NCBI GenBank assembly: GCA_045646385.1
Contig: JAZRKQ010000023.1
Span: 1 to 39,671 of the forward strand
Source: SIG455 sp045646385
GTDB taxonomy: Bacteria; Bacillota; Clostridia; UMGS1810
Length of the DNA stretch: 39,671 nt
Direction of reading: 5' to 3'
The stretch's first letter is position 1. Each line of letters begins with the position of its first letter. The position numbers and the translations under genes are program-made. Positions 1 to 7,869 of this stretch are shown piece by piece. Below the pieces are notes generated by a model. The model did no database searches and was not told the origin of the DNA. It saw only the letters and a list, made by a program, of their open reading frames with translations.

Positions 1-1
1 C

Positions 2-58
2 CCTTGCCCCTGCGGCAGCGGCAAAAAGTATAAAAAATGTTGTGGTATTAATGGGTAA
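2..58 (+). CDS. secA: SecA preprotein translocase ATPase, C-terminal end (partial)
   Basis: Only the last 18 codons are inside the window. They read PCPCGSGKKYKKCCG followed by a short tail and a TAA stop. This CxC-x8-CC pattern is the zinc-binding SEC-C motif at the C-terminus of SecA, which in other bacteria contacts SecB and ribosomes. The motif also ends some unrelated proteins (YecA/UPF0149 type). SecA is preferred because prfB follows 44 bp later and secA-prfB is a common order in Firmicutes. The rest of the gene lies to the left of the window. Confidence 0.8.
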   Translation, partial: PCPCGSGKKYKKCCGING

Positions 59-102
59 TAAGTGATACTACTAACTAAAATAATATAAAAGGAAGTGATT
101 AA

Positions 103-1222
103 ATGCTAATTGATGAATTCAGACTTGAAGTACAAGCAACAAAATCCGGCATAGACGAACTGAGGGATTCACTTTGACATCGCCGGCGCGTTAAAAGAAA
201 TTGAAGAATTAGAAAAACAAGCCGCCGCAGACGGCTTCTGGGACGATATGGAGAAAAGCCAGAAAATCCTGCAGCGCACAAAAGAATATAAAAACAAAGT
301 AGAACGCTACAACGATCTTGTATCTTTGTATGAAGATACTTTAGTTCTTGCCGAAATGATGGCAGAAGAAGGCGAAACAGAGTCCGATGGCGAAATGATG
401 GCATCTTTAAAACAAATTAAGGATACCGTTGAGTCGATGACGCTCGAAACTCTGCTTTCTGGTGAGTATGACAAAAACAACGCCATTTTAACCATTCACG
501 CAGGCGCAGGCGGAACAGAGGCTCAGGACTGGGCGCAGATGCTGCTTCGAATGTTCACACGTTGGGCGGAGCGCAGCAACTATACAGTTGAAACCGTAGA
601 TTTCCTCCCCGGTGATGAGGCAGGTGTTAAAAGCGTTACCATTATCATAGGCGGACTTAACGCTTACGGTTATTTAAAAAGCGAAAAAGGTGTTCACAGA
701 CTTGTCCGTATATCGCCTTTCGACTCCTCCGGCAGACGCCACACATCTTTTGCATCTGTTGAGGTTATGCCAGAAATTGACGACGATACAGAAATTAAAA
801 TAAACAACGAGGATATCCGTGTAGACACATTCCGCGCCAGCGGTGCGGGCGGTCAGCACATCAATAAAACCGACTCGGCTATCCGTATTACGCACATCCC
901 CACAGGTATAGTTGTTTCGTGCCAGAACGAGCGTTCGCAGCACAAAAACAGAGAAACCGCTATGAAGATGCTTATGGGTAAACTTATAGAGATAAAAGAG
1001 CGTGAGCACAAAGAAAAGATTGACGATATCAAGGGCGACCACAAAGAGATTGCGTGGGGCAGCCAGATTCGCTCATACGTGTTCCAACCGTACACAATGG
1101 TTAAAGACCACCGCACCTCGTTTGAGGTTGGTAATATCGGTGCAGTTATGGACGGTGAACTCGACGGATTTATAAACGAGTACTTAAAAGCCGCCGCATC
1201 GGGCAAAGATATGACGGTGTAA
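103..1222 (+). CDS. prfB: Peptide chain release factor 2 (RF2), expressed by programmed +1 frameshift
   Basis: RF2 ends translation at UGA and UAA codons in the cytoplasm. Translation starts at ATG 103 behind AAAGGAAG and runs 24 codons to an in-frame TGA at 175-177. A +1 shift at CTT-TGA-C continues in the frame that ends at 1222, giving about 372 residues, the normal RF2 length. The stop-codon recognition tripeptide SPF falls at residues 204-206 and the peptidyl hydrolysis motif GGQ at 249-251, almost exactly as in E. coli RF2 (205-207 and 250-252). The long frame alone has an ATG at 248, but starting there would lose the N-terminal helical region. The gene is regulatory rather than broken: when RF2 is scarce the ribosome pauses at the TGA and shifts. 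It probably shares a transcript with secA upstream. Confidence 0.95.
163..178 (+). promoter_or_regulatory. prfB autoregulatory +1 frameshift site
   Basis: An internal Shine-Dalgarno-like AGGGA (163-167) lies four bases before the slippery codon CTT (172-174), which is followed by TGA (175-177) and then C (178). This is the CUU-UGA-C site of bacterial prfB genes, where TGA-C is a poor termination context and the SD-like element pushes the ribosome forward by one base. All three parts are present. Confidence 0.93.
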
Positions 1223-1260
1223 GTGTGATTAGTTAAGATAAGTAAAAAGGAGATATTCAA

Positions 1261-2382
1261 ATGAAAAAGAATTTTAAAACTTTTATTTTGGGCGTCGTAA
1301 TCGGCGCAATGTGCGTAAGCGTGCCCGCAATGGCAAACGTTATCTGGGAAAAGATTGACGTTGTAAGAAACCATATGACAGTTATGATTGACGGTGAAAA
1401 ATTAGAGGCAGACAATTTCCTTTACCTCGACACTACATACGTTCCAATCCGTGCCGTTGCCGAAGGATTAGGCAAAAATGTTACTTATAAAGACGGCGTT
1501 GCATACATAGAAGAAAAATTTACCGCTAAGTTCGGCGGAGAAAATGTTGCGCTTGGAAACGGTTTTAATGCAACTACGGAAGAGATAACCGCATATAAAA
1601 ATATGTATGCAAAAGACCCGTATATGGCAAATGCCACAGACGAGCAGCTGCACGAAGCCGCTGTGGAGAGTATCCGCAGTTACAAGGCGCTCGTCGAAGT
1701 TGCCGCTGACAACAACATATATGTAGGTCAGGAATTTTACGATAGTTTCAGTGATATTATGGATTATATGGAACTCAACTATGGCAGCAAAGATGCACTG
1801 TATGCCGCTATGCAAGATGCAGGATACTCTTATGAAATGTATAAAAGATATCAGGAATCAGAGTATCTTTACAGCAAACTTTTAGAGAATATTGCCTTTG
1901 CTGCTACAGATGATGAAATAGTGCAATATTATACTGATAATGCCGAGTCTTTCCCTTACGACGGTGTTCAGGCACAGCATATTCTTATCAGTACAATGGA
2001 CGAAAACGGTGTTGCTATAACAGATAGCGCCAAACTTAAAGAGATTGAGAAAAAAGCAAACACTGTATATAAACAAGCAACAGGCGGAGCAGATTTTAAC
2101 GAACTTATCAAAAAATACGGCGAAGATCCCGGCATGGAAAGCAATCCTGATGGTTATATCTTTACAACCGGCGAGATGGTGGAAGAGTTTGAAAAGGCAG
2201 CATTTTCACTTAAAGACGGTGAAATTTCCAAACCCGTACAATCTGTATACGGATGGCACATTATAAAGAAGATTAAAGCGCATAAAGTACAGCCGCTTGA
2301 CAGCAGACTTAAATCATATATTGCAAATAATGTTTCAATCCAGAAAGTTTATGCCGCCATTGATGTAAAATTAGGCAAATAA
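1261..2382 (+). CDS. Secreted peptidyl-prolyl isomerase / foldase with N-terminal stalk domain
   Basis: This 373-aa protein has a signal peptide (KKNFKTFILGVVIGAMCVS, cleavage near AMA-N, residue 25) and no lipobox cysteine, so it is exported but not a PrsA-type lipoprotein. Residues about 35-90 resemble the copper amine oxidase N-terminal stalk domain (FLYLDTTYVPIRAVAEGLG). Residues about 95-225 form a helical SurA/PrsA-like chaperone region. Residues about 235-345 form a parvulin domain, marked by AQHILIS, EDPGM and the SVYGWHIIKK end. It should help fold secreted proteins outside the membrane. It follows prfB by 38 bp behind AAAAGGAGA and is followed by a strong terminator, so it may be the last gene of the secA-prfB unit. 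How it stays at the surface without lipid or LPXTG is unclear; the stalk domain may bind the wall. Confidence 0.85.
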   Translation: MKKNFKTFILGVVIGAMCVSVPAMANVIWEKIDVVRNHMTVMIDGEKLEADNFLYLDTTYVPIRAVAEGLGKNVTYKDGVAYIEEKFTAKFGGENVALGNGFNATTEEITAYKNMYAKDPYMANATDEQLHEAAVESIRSYKALVEVAADNNIYVGQEFYDSFSDIMDYMELNYGSKDALYAAMQDAGYSYEMYKRYQESEYLYSKLLENIAFAATDDEIVQYYTDNAESFPYDGVQAQHILISTMDENGVAITDSAKLKEIEKKANTVYKQATGGADFNELIKKYGEDPGMESNPDGYIFTTGEMVEEFEKAAFSLKDGEISKPVQSVYGWHIIKKIKAHKVQPLDSRLKSYIANNVSIQKVYAAIDVKLGK

Positions 2383-2400
2383 TTTTTAAGTGTATCATAA

Positions 2401-2454
2401 AATAGTATTTATTTTCGCATAAATATGCTCAAGTGAAAATAAATACTATTTTTT
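2401..2454 (+). terminator. Intrinsic terminator with conserved-loop motif
   Basis: A perfect 16-bp stem (2401-2416 with 2435-2450) encloses an 18-base loop and runs into six T residues at 2449-2454. It ends the foldase transcription unit. Read on the minus strand, the loop contains TTGAGCATATTTATG, a one-base variant of the TGAGTATATTTA motif found at hairpins near 20280, 20350 and 34960. Confidence 0.85.
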
Positions 2455-2531
2455 GCTGTAATAAATGATATTTATGCTTGCATATTTGTATTGTATATTA
2501 AATATACTTGTTTCATGGAGGTGGAAATCCC

Positions 2532-3185
2532 ATGAACAAGATATCTGTAATATCTTATGACAACAACTTGCCAAAATTTAAATCTGAGTGTGTTGCCGGA
2601 TGTGAAATAATATATTCAGGACCGCAGATAAGCCGAAGAAAGTTAAGGCGGTTTATATCGCGTTACGGAATAAACCGCGCGGTTGTGTCAGGAGATGTGC
2701 CGGATTTTGTACTGCCTGAACTTTCTCGTGCAGGAGTATGCATTTGTACGGGCGAACGCCTTATGCGGTGTATTTATCCGAAACTCATATCCCGTGCCGC
2801 CAAACTATATAAAACGTGCGACAGTTGCACTGTTTATGACGAGGCTGCAGACGACGAAACATTGCGTATTATAGAGTGTGCGGCGATGCATTTTAAAAAT
2901 GTGGCGCTCAGCACTTGCCAGGATGCCAGTCATCTGGCAGACGAAGTAATGAATTCAATGGGGCTTGCGCTTAAAATCGGCGAGGGCGGCGGAGTGGGCA
3001 TTGTGTGCAAAGGAAAAGGCGGTGCACAAAAGGTAAAAGTAGACCTTACGCATAAAAGCACAACTGTTTTTGCAGACGAAAACAACTACAAAATTACACC
3101 CTCTGTAGCCGAAGCAATAGCCGGTGACAATATAGACGTGAATGTTCTGGAACGTCTTAAATTAAAAATATATTCTTTGTGTTGA
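2532..3185 (+). CDS. Conserved hypothetical protein, function unknown
   Basis: I do not recognise this 217-aa protein. The start is ATG 2532, eight bases after GGAGGTGG (2517-2524); an upstream in-frame TTG at 2508 would place the ribosome binding site inside the gene and is rejected. There is no signal peptide or membrane segment. The N-terminal half is basic (ISRRKLRRFISRYG). Cysteines are scattered (CVAGC, CICTG, TCDSC) but not in a clear metal-binding spacing. A glycine-rich stretch near residue 160 (GEGGGVGIVCKGKGG) precedes a beta-rich end. Normal codon use and position between a foldase gene and greA argue for a real gene. The greA promoter overlaps its stop codon. Confidence 0.75.
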   Translation: MNKISVISYDNNLPKFKSECVAGCEIIYSGPQISRRKLRRFISRYGINRAVVSGDVPDFVLPELSRAGVCICTGERLMRCIYPKLISRAAKLYKTCDSCTVYDEAADDETLRIIECAAMHFKNVALSTCQDASHLADEVMNSMGLALKIGEGGGVGIVCKGKGGAQKVKVDLTHKSTTVFADENNYKITPSVAEAIAGDNIDVNVLERLKLKIYSLC

Positions 3186-3210
3186 CAAAACGAATATAAA
3201 TGTTTATAAT
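3182..3210 (+). promoter_or_regulatory. Consensus sigma-A promoter for greA-lysS
   Basis: TTGACA (3182-3187) and TATAAT (3205-3210) are separated by exactly 17 bases, a perfect housekeeping promoter. The -35 box overlaps the TGA stop of the upstream gene. Transcription would start near 3217, leaving a leader of about 70 bases before greA. Confidence 0.9.
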
Positions 3211-3285
3211 GTGTAAGATAGAAAAGAATTTACATCATTGATTTGTTCCTTTAAATATATATAATATAAGGAGAGAATTGTTAAA

Positions 3286-3768
3286 ATGGCAGTAAACGGA
3301 AAAAAAGTAGTTTTGACTCCCGAGGGTGTAAAAAACCTTGAGGCAGAACTGGAGTATCTTAAAGTAACAAAGCGCCGTGAGGTTGCAGAAAAAATTAAAA
3401 TTGCACGCGGATTCGGTGACCTTTCTGAAAACGCAGAATATGACGCCGCAAAAGACGAACAGGGCAAGATGGAAATACGTATTGCCGAGATTGAAAAAAT
3501 GCTTCGTAACGCTGAAATTGTTGACGAGAGCGATGTTGATACAAACGTGGTTGGCATCTGCGCAAAAGTTACTGTTTTAGACGTTGAATTTGACGAAGAG
3601 GAAACATTTATGATAGTAGGCTCAACAGAGGCAGACCCCAATAAAAACAAAATTTCAGACGAATCGCCCATCGGAAAAGCGCTTATAGGCAAAACTAAAG
3701 GCGATGTAGTTGATATTGAAACTCCCGGCGGCACAATTCAGTTCAAAATTTTAGACATTAGTAAATAA
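3286..3768 (+). CDS. greA: Transcription elongation factor GreA
   Basis: GreA inserts its coiled coil into the RNA polymerase secondary channel and rescues backtracked complexes by stimulating transcript cleavage. The 160-aa length is typical. The N-terminal coiled coil spans about residues 10-78, with the tip signature GDLSENAEYDAAK carrying the acidic catalytic residues. The C-terminal FKBP-like domain ends in the family hallmarks DESPIGKALIGKTKGDVV and TPGGTIQFKI. The start is ATG 3286 behind AAGGAGAG. lysS follows 14 bp later, so the two are co-transcribed. Confidence 0.97.
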   Translation: MAVNGKKVVLTPEGVKNLEAELEYLKVTKRREVAEKIKIARGFGDLSENAEYDAAKDEQGKMEIRIAEIEKMLRNAEIVDESDVDTNVVGICAKVTVLDVEFDEEETFMIVGSTEADPNKNKISDESPIGKALIGKTKGDVVDIETPGGTIQFKILDISK

Positions 3769-3782
3769 GGAGATAGATTTAA

Positions 3783-5288
3783 ATGCAGGAAAATACAAAA
3801 GATATGACAACCGCACCTGAGCAGGATTTAAACGAAATACTCAAAGTCCGCAGAGAAAAACTTAAAGAACTGCAGGATAATGGTATGGACCCGTTTGCCG
3901 TAACAAAGTACGACAAACAGCACAACTCTGCTCAGATTATTGAAAATTACGATGAATTTGAGGGCAAAGACGTATCCGTTGCAGGACGTTTAATGAGTAA
4001 ACGAGTTATGGGTAAAGCATCTTTCTGCCATATTCAGGACAGAGAGGGCAAAATTCAGTCTTACGTTGCAAGAGATGTTATCGGCGAGGACGAGTATAAA
4101 CTGTTCAAAAAACTCGATATCGGCGATATTGTCGGCATCAAAGGCGATGTTTTCAAAACAAAAACAGGCGAAACATCTATCCACGCTAAAGAGATTACAC
4201 TTCTTTCAAAATCTCTGCAGCCCCTGCCTGAAAAATTCCATGGTCTTAAAGACATGGACCTGCGTTACCGCCAGAGATACGTTGACTTAATCGTAAATCC
4301 TGAGGTTAAGAAAACATTTATGCTCCGTAGCAAAATAATCAGCGCAATACGTGAGTTTTTGGATAATAAAGGATATATAGAGGTTGATACACCTATCTTA
4401 AACTCTATCCCCGGCGGTGCGGCAGCACGTCCGTTTATTACTCACCACAATACACTCGATATCGATATGTACCTGCGTATTGCTACAGAACTTTATCTTA
4501 AACGTCTTATCGTAGGCGGATTCGAAAAAGTTTACGAAATGGGCAGAATTTTCCGTAACGAGGGTATGAGCATTAAGCATAACCCCGAATTTACCACTAT
4601 AGAACTTTACGAGGCTTACACAGACTACCACGGTATGATGGATATTACTGAGCAGATGGTTACTTACGTTTGCGAAAAAGTTCTCGGTACAACCAAAATC
4701 ACATACCAGGGCGAAGAAATCGACCTTACACCGTCTTGGGAACGTATCACTATGATTGACGCTATTAAAAAATATACAGGCGTTGATTTTAATGATATCC
4801 AGACAGACGAAGATGCACTTGCCGCAGTACAGGGTATGGGCATAGAGGTTGAGGGCACACTTACACGTGGCGAACTCATTAACCTTGCTTTTGAAGAAAG
4901 AGTAGAAGAAAACCTTGTTCAGCCTACATTTATTATGGACTACCCCGTAGAGGTTTCGCCTCTTGCTAAGAGAAAGGTTAGCGACCCAAGACTTACCGAG
5001 CGCTTTGAGGTGTTTGTAACACGCCGTGAACTTGGTAACGCATTCTCTGAACTTAATGACCCCATCGACCAGAAAGAAAGATTTTTAAAACAGGTTGAAG
5101 CAAGAGAAGCAGGCAACGAAGAAGCAAATATGATGGACGATGATTTCATCAACGCACTTGAATACGCAATGCCACCTACAGGCGGTCTTGGTATCGGTAT
5201 AGACAGACTTGTAATGCTTCTTACAGACTCCTATTCTATCCGTGATGTTTTGCTCTTCCCGACAATGAAGCCACTTGCCGATCAGTGA
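3783..5288 (+). CDS. lysS: Lysyl-tRNA synthetase, class II
   Basis: LysRS charges tRNA-Lys in the cytoplasm. The 501-aa protein has an OB-fold anticodon-binding domain (about residues 60-145, VSVAGRLMSKRVMGKASF) and a class II catalytic core. Motif 1 lies around FLDNKGYIEVDTPIL, motif 2 is FRNEGMSIKHNPEFTTIE, and motif 3 is GLGIGIDRLVMLL near the C-terminus. The start is ATG 3783 behind AAGGAGAT. It is the second gene of the greA-lysS unit. No T-box leader is present. Confidence 0.97.
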   Translation: MQENTKDMTTAPEQDLNEILKVRREKLKELQDNGMDPFAVTKYDKQHNSAQIIENYDEFEGKDVSVAGRLMSKRVMGKASFCHIQDREGKIQSYVARDVIGEDEYKLFKKLDIGDIVGIKGDVFKTKTGETSIHAKEITLLSKSLQPLPEKFHGLKDMDLRYRQRYVDLIVNPEVKKTFMLRSKIISAIREFLDNKGYIEVDTPILNSIPGGAAARPFITHHNTLDIDMYLRIATELYLKRLIVGGFEKVYEMGRIFRNEGMSIKHNPEFTTIELYEAYTDYHGMMDITEQMVTYVCEKVLGTTKITYQGEEIDLTPSWERITMIDAIKKYTGVDFNDIQTDEDALAAVQGMGIEVEGTLTRGELINLAFEERVEENLVQPTFIMDYPVEVSPLAKRKVSDPRLTERFEVFVTRRELGNAFSELNDPIDQKERFLKQVEAREAGNEEANMMDDDFINALEYAMPPTGGLGIGIDRLVMLLTDSYSIRDVLLFPTMKPLADQ

Positions 5289-5304
5289 TAAAAAATCCGA
5301 GCGA

Positions 5305-5474
5305 AGTCGCAGAAGCCAATCTCCGGTGAATAAGTTTGCAAAGCAAACGAAATGAACCGAAAGCGAGCAAAAACGCATACTGAGTATGCCGCGAGCGTGA
5401 GATAGCAAATGCAGCGGAGCGAACAACTCAACCTTTGTATAAATGTAGAGTTGTGAGTGGAGTCGCAGAAGCCA
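5305..5474. repeat. Structured intergenic element bounded by a 14-bp direct repeat
   Basis: The stretch between lysS and its terminator has no convincing gene. It is bounded by two copies of AGTCGCAGAAGCCA (5305-5318 and 5461-5474). Inside are three perfect short hairpins: GTTTGC/GCAAAC (5334-5348), GCATAC/GTATGC (5375-5389) and CAACTC/GAGTTG (5424-5453). Two GCGAGC words and complementary CTCCG/CGGAG words suggest a larger fold. The density of paired arms suggests a folded RNA or a small interspersed element, but no known family was recognised. Confidence 0.45.
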
Positions 5475-5495
5475 AATTTCAAGAAAGAAAAAATT

Positions 5496-5529
5496 AGGAC
5501 ATTATCACTTTTTATGGTGATAATGTCCT
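5496..5529. terminator. Bidirectional intrinsic terminator between lysS and the XRE gene
   Basis: AGGACATTATCAC (5496-5508) pairs perfectly with 5517-5529 across an 8-base loop. Moderate T-rich sequence follows on the plus strand and AAAAAATT precedes it, giving a T-tract on the minus strand. It sits between convergent genes and can serve both. Confidence 0.8.
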
Positions 5530-5557
5530 TTCTAAATGTTTAGATATAGTGTATGTT

Positions 5558-5842
5558 TTAATTTTTCTTCATAATCCTAATTAAGTTTAATAAAGCCTCG
5601 GTTTCTTCTTGTGATAAACCTGATAAATCTAATCCTTTTTTATTTTCAATGCCCAAAAGGTAATCAGTGCTTACATCATAAATTTTTGCAATATGGATAA
5701 GAACGTCATAAGATGGTTGGCGCAATCCTGTTTCATAAGCACTGATAACAGATTTAGTTAGCCCTAATTTTCGTGCCAACTGCTGCTGCGTCATATTTTC
5801 TTTCAGACGTAATGTTTTTAATCTGTTTCCAAAGTCAACCAT
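5558..5842 (-). CDS. XRE-family helix-turn-helix transcriptional regulator
   Basis: This 94-aa protein is mostly one Cro/C1-type HTH domain (residues about 6-62: LKTLRLKENMTQQQLARKLG, then TKSVISAYETGLRQPSYDVL) followed by the YLLG segment typical of SinR/phage-type regulators. A short acidic helical tail (LSQEETEALLNLIRIMKKN) may mediate dimerisation. The ATG at 5842 follows GGAGGG. It is divergent from the secreted protein gene at 5986 with about 140 bp between them, so it may control that gene and itself. The target is not known. Confidence 0.85.
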   Translation of the reverse strand: MVDFGNRLKTLRLKENMTQQQLARKLGLTKSVISAYETGLRQPSYDVLIHIAKIYDVSTDYLLGIENKKGLDLSGLSQEETEALLNLIRIMKKN

Positions 5843-5911
5843 ATCAAACCCTCCATAAGTGTATTATATACTAAAATGTGTATTCTACGGGTTGATTATG
5901 TATTGATATAG

Positions 5912-5940
5912 TTGACAAAATATTAAAAATGTGATATGAT
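5912..5940 (+). promoter_or_regulatory. Sigma-A promoter for the secreted protein at 5986
   Basis: TTGACA (5912-5917), a 17-base spacer and TATGAT (5935-5940) form a near-perfect promoter. On the opposite strand TATAAT (5868-5863) is a candidate -10 for the divergent XRE gene, without a clear -35. The words GTGTATT recur between the two and could be part of an operator. Confidence 0.8.
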
Positions 5941-5985
5941 TTTCAGCGGTAGAAGATATTTTCAATAAAAGTAAGGGAGATTCTT

Positions 5986-7056
5986 ATGAGGAAATTTTTC
6001 AAAATGCTTTTGGCAATATTGATGCTTATTACTGGCATTATTTCAGTAAGCATATCGGCATCTGCTGATGAATTAACAGGTACGCCTTTATTCGGAGATA
6101 TATCTTTAACATTATCAAACGGCACGTACACCGGTAAGGTGACGGCATACAATGATGTTGCTGAAGACATTGGTGACATTTATATTGCTATCTATAATAG
6201 TGAAGATGGTGAACTTGAACAAGTTTCAAGCACCCCCATAATATCAAGTGGAGGAACTCAAACATTTACGTGTACACTTTCTCCAAAAGTAACCGGAACT
6301 TATACTGCTAAAATGTTTATATGGGATAATGAACAAAAACCTTTCTCCGGTGTTACCGAGCCCGAAACTGTCATTACTTATACATTAATATTCAGCGCAG
6401 AAAGCGGTTATATACAGGGAATACTATTAGACAAAAACTCTGTTGTAATTACTGCTAGTGAAAAAGGTGCTATCGATGGCAACTATACTTGGGAATTTAC
6501 AAATGGTAATATTACATATACAGAAGTATTTGTAGCAAGGAACTTCACTAATATCGGAGTATCTTTTGATTTGAATGGCTGGAAGGCAGAACCTGGTATA
6601 TGGACAACAACTTTAAAAAAAGACGGCAATGTGGTTTGTACAGGGACATTTGAAATACCCAAATCTACACTTAGTGTAACCGCAATTTCTGCTGCTCCAT
6701 TGTTAATAGCCGCGCCGGCAGGATACGCAGTAAATGCTAGTAAAAAATCTTACAATATGTATGATGTTGAAATTGTGACCGCTGCGCCTGTTGTAGAGCA
6801 TTTGACTGGTAGTGGTATAATCGGCAAATGGGTAGGGTTCAGAGTTGTTGCTCCTACTGATGCTTCATATGCTAAAGGTACATTTGGCGGCACAGATTAT
6901 GGCTCTATTCATATTGAGACAGATGGTTTTATTGATTTCTATGTAGATGCTAATAATCCTAAAGATATTGCTACACTTACATTCTATGATTCTTCCGGTA
7001 ATGCTTTAACCGCTGAAATGATATTCAACATAGACGTTTCGGGTGTAGTTAAATAG
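5986..7056 (+). CDS. Secreted protein of unknown function
   Basis: This 356-aa protein has a clear signal peptide (RKFFKMLLAILMLITGIIS, predicted cleavage ASA-DE after residue 27). The mature part is rich in Thr, Ser, Gly and aromatic residues in alternating patterns, suggesting two to four beta-sandwich (Ig-like or FN3-like) modules. No catalytic motif, sorting signal, SLH or dockerin was seen. It stands alone between its own promoter and a terminator-like hairpin, divergent from an XRE regulator. Base composition looks more AT-rich than neighbouring core genes, consistent with accessory DNA. It may be an extracellular adhesin or binding protein, but that is only a guess. Confidence 0.7.
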   Translation: MRKFFKMLLAILMLITGIISVSISASADELTGTPLFGDISLTLSNGTYTGKVTAYNDVAEDIGDIYIAIYNSEDGELEQVSSTPIISSGGTQTFTCTLSPKVTGTYTAKMFIWDNEQKPFSGVTEPETVITYTLIFSAESGYIQGILLDKNSVVITASEKGAIDGNYTWEFTNGNITYTEVFVARNFTNIGVSFDLNGWKAEPGIWTTTLKKDGNVVCTGTFEIPKSTLSVTAISAAPLLIAAPAGYAVNASKKSYNMYDVEIVTAAPVVEHLTGSGIIGKWVGFRVVAPTDASYAKGTFGGTDYGSIHIETDGFIDFYVDANNPKDIATLTFYDSSGNALTAEMIFNIDVSGVVK

Positions 7057-7067
7057 AGATACATAAA

Positions 7068-7092
7068 GGGACGTGTAAAGAAATCACGTCCC
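7068..7092 (+). terminator. Terminator-like hairpin
   Basis: GGGACGTG (7068-7075) pairs with CACGTCCC (7085-7092) across nine bases, followed by a weak T-rich tail (TGAAATTTTA). It separates the secreted protein gene from the toxin-antitoxin promoter. Confidence 0.65.
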
Positions 7093-7114
7093 TGAAATTT
7101 TATAACAAAGAATA

Positions 7115-7167
7115 TTGACAATACAACAAAAAAGTTGTATAATGAAAATACAACAAAAAAGTTGTAT
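7115..7167 (+). promoter_or_regulatory. Toxin-antitoxin promoter with two palindromic operators
   Basis: TTGACA (7115-7120), a 17-base spacer and TATAAT (7138-7143) form a perfect promoter. Two identical palindromes, ATACAAC-AAAAAA-GTTGTAT, lie at 7121-7140 and 7148-7167, seven bases apart (27-bp centre spacing). The first fills the whole spacer and half of the -10 box. The second covers the likely start of transcription. This is the layout expected for cooperative autorepression by the HTH antitoxin encoded downstream. Confidence 0.88.
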
Positions 7168-7191
7168 AGAATTTATGTGTTGGAGCATAAT

Positions 7192-7530
7192 ATGAAAGTA
7201 CACACATATGAAAATTCAAGCGGCAAAGACTTGATAAAAAAATATATTGATAAACTTTCCAAAGAAGAACAGATTGACGGATATTCAGTATTACAAGCCT
7301 TTGAAGAAGATAGAATTGATGAACTGAATATTAAACCTTGGCAAGGTAAAGTTTGGGAAGTGTATTTTTATAAGCATAATCGAATTTTTTATGTAACTAT
7401 TGAAAATGAAGATGTTTATTTGCTACACGCCTGTAGAAAACAAAAGAATAAAACCGAAACAACAGACAAAAATATTGTTATATCAAGAGCCAAAGAACTT
7501 GGTAAACTATTGAATAAGTCTTTTATATAA
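7192..7530 (+). CDS. HigB/RelE-like toxin (phage Gp49-like family)
   Basis: This is a 112-aa protein of the RelE/ParE superfamily, whose members cut mRNA on the ribosome. Family features are the central WEVYFYKHNRIFYVTIENEDVY beta-hairpins and the C-terminal YLLHACRKQKNKT segment, which resembles the LLHGFxKKTxKTP end of Gp49-type toxins. ATG 7192 follows GGAG at 7182-7185. A longer frame opens upstream at 7135, but that would start inside the promoter and operators. The antitoxin gene follows 13 bp later, the toxin-first order of higBA loci. Confidence 0.82.
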   Translation: MKVHTYENSSGKDLIKKYIDKLSKEEQIDGYSVLQAFEEDRIDELNIKPWQGKVWEVYFYKHNRIFYVTIENEDVYLLHACRKQKNKTETTDKNIVISRAKELGKLLNKSFI

Positions 7531-7543
7531 GGGGGAAGTCATT

Positions 7544-7840
7544 ATGCCATTCAAACAAATCAATGTAAACGAGCAAATTACAGAAAAAAGAAAAAATGAT
7601 GCTGAATTTGATACCTTGTGGAAAGAAAGCAGAAATGAATATAGATTACTTGCCGAACTTGTGAGGATAAGAAAAGAATCAAATTTGTCACAAACTGAAT
7701 TAGCAGAAAAAAGCGGTAACAAGCAACAGGTTATATCAAGAATAGAAAATAAAGAAAATAGCCCTACGCTGAAAACATTATGCAGCATTTTAGATGTTTT
7801 GGGGTATGAAATTAAATTTGAGCCGAAGCAAAGAGTATAA
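7544..7840 (+). CDS. HTH antitoxin (HigA-like, XRE family)
   Basis: This 98-aa protein carries a Cro/C1-type HTH at about residues 35-90 (LAELVRIRKESNLSQTELAE, then NKQQVISRIENKENSPTLKTL). The N-terminal 35 residues are charged and probably wrap the toxin. It should neutralise the toxin and, through the HTH, bind the two palindromes upstream. The start is ATG 7544 behind GGGGGAAG. A terminator follows 30 bp after the stop. Confidence 0.85.
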   Translation: MPFKQINVNEQITEKRKNDAEFDTLWKESRNEYRLLAELVRIRKESNLSQTELAEKSGNKQQVISRIENKENSPTLKTLCSILDVLGYEIKFEPKQRV

Positions 7841-7869
7841 AATTTAATATGTGTTAATAATCACAAACT

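Noticed and set aside
175..177. In-frame stop in prfB as a sign of a pseudogene
   Set aside because: The stop is the programmed CTT-TGA-C frameshift site with an SD-like element, and the combined protein has the normal length and motifs.
853..1374. Long minus-strand ORF opposite prfB
   Set aside because: It is antisense to the conserved GGQ domain of RF2, has no good ribosome binding site and reads as an unstructured shadow; the same holds for long antisense ORFs at 3204-3734, 14942-15472, 31895-32356 and 16028-16360.
2497..2510. Possible fifth TGAGTATATTTA copy (TAAATATACTTG on the plus strand)
   Set aside because: It has a mismatch in the TGAG part and no inverted repeat around it; the AT-rich context makes a chance match likely.
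7121..7167. Short repeat pair as a CRISPR-like or transposon end
   Set aside because: Only two copies, seven bases apart and centred on a promoter; operators explain them better. No CRISPR array was seen anywhere in the window.
7135..7191. Upstream extension of the toxin ORF
   Set aside because: These codons lie inside the promoter and both operator palindromes; ATG 7192 with GGAG is the better start.
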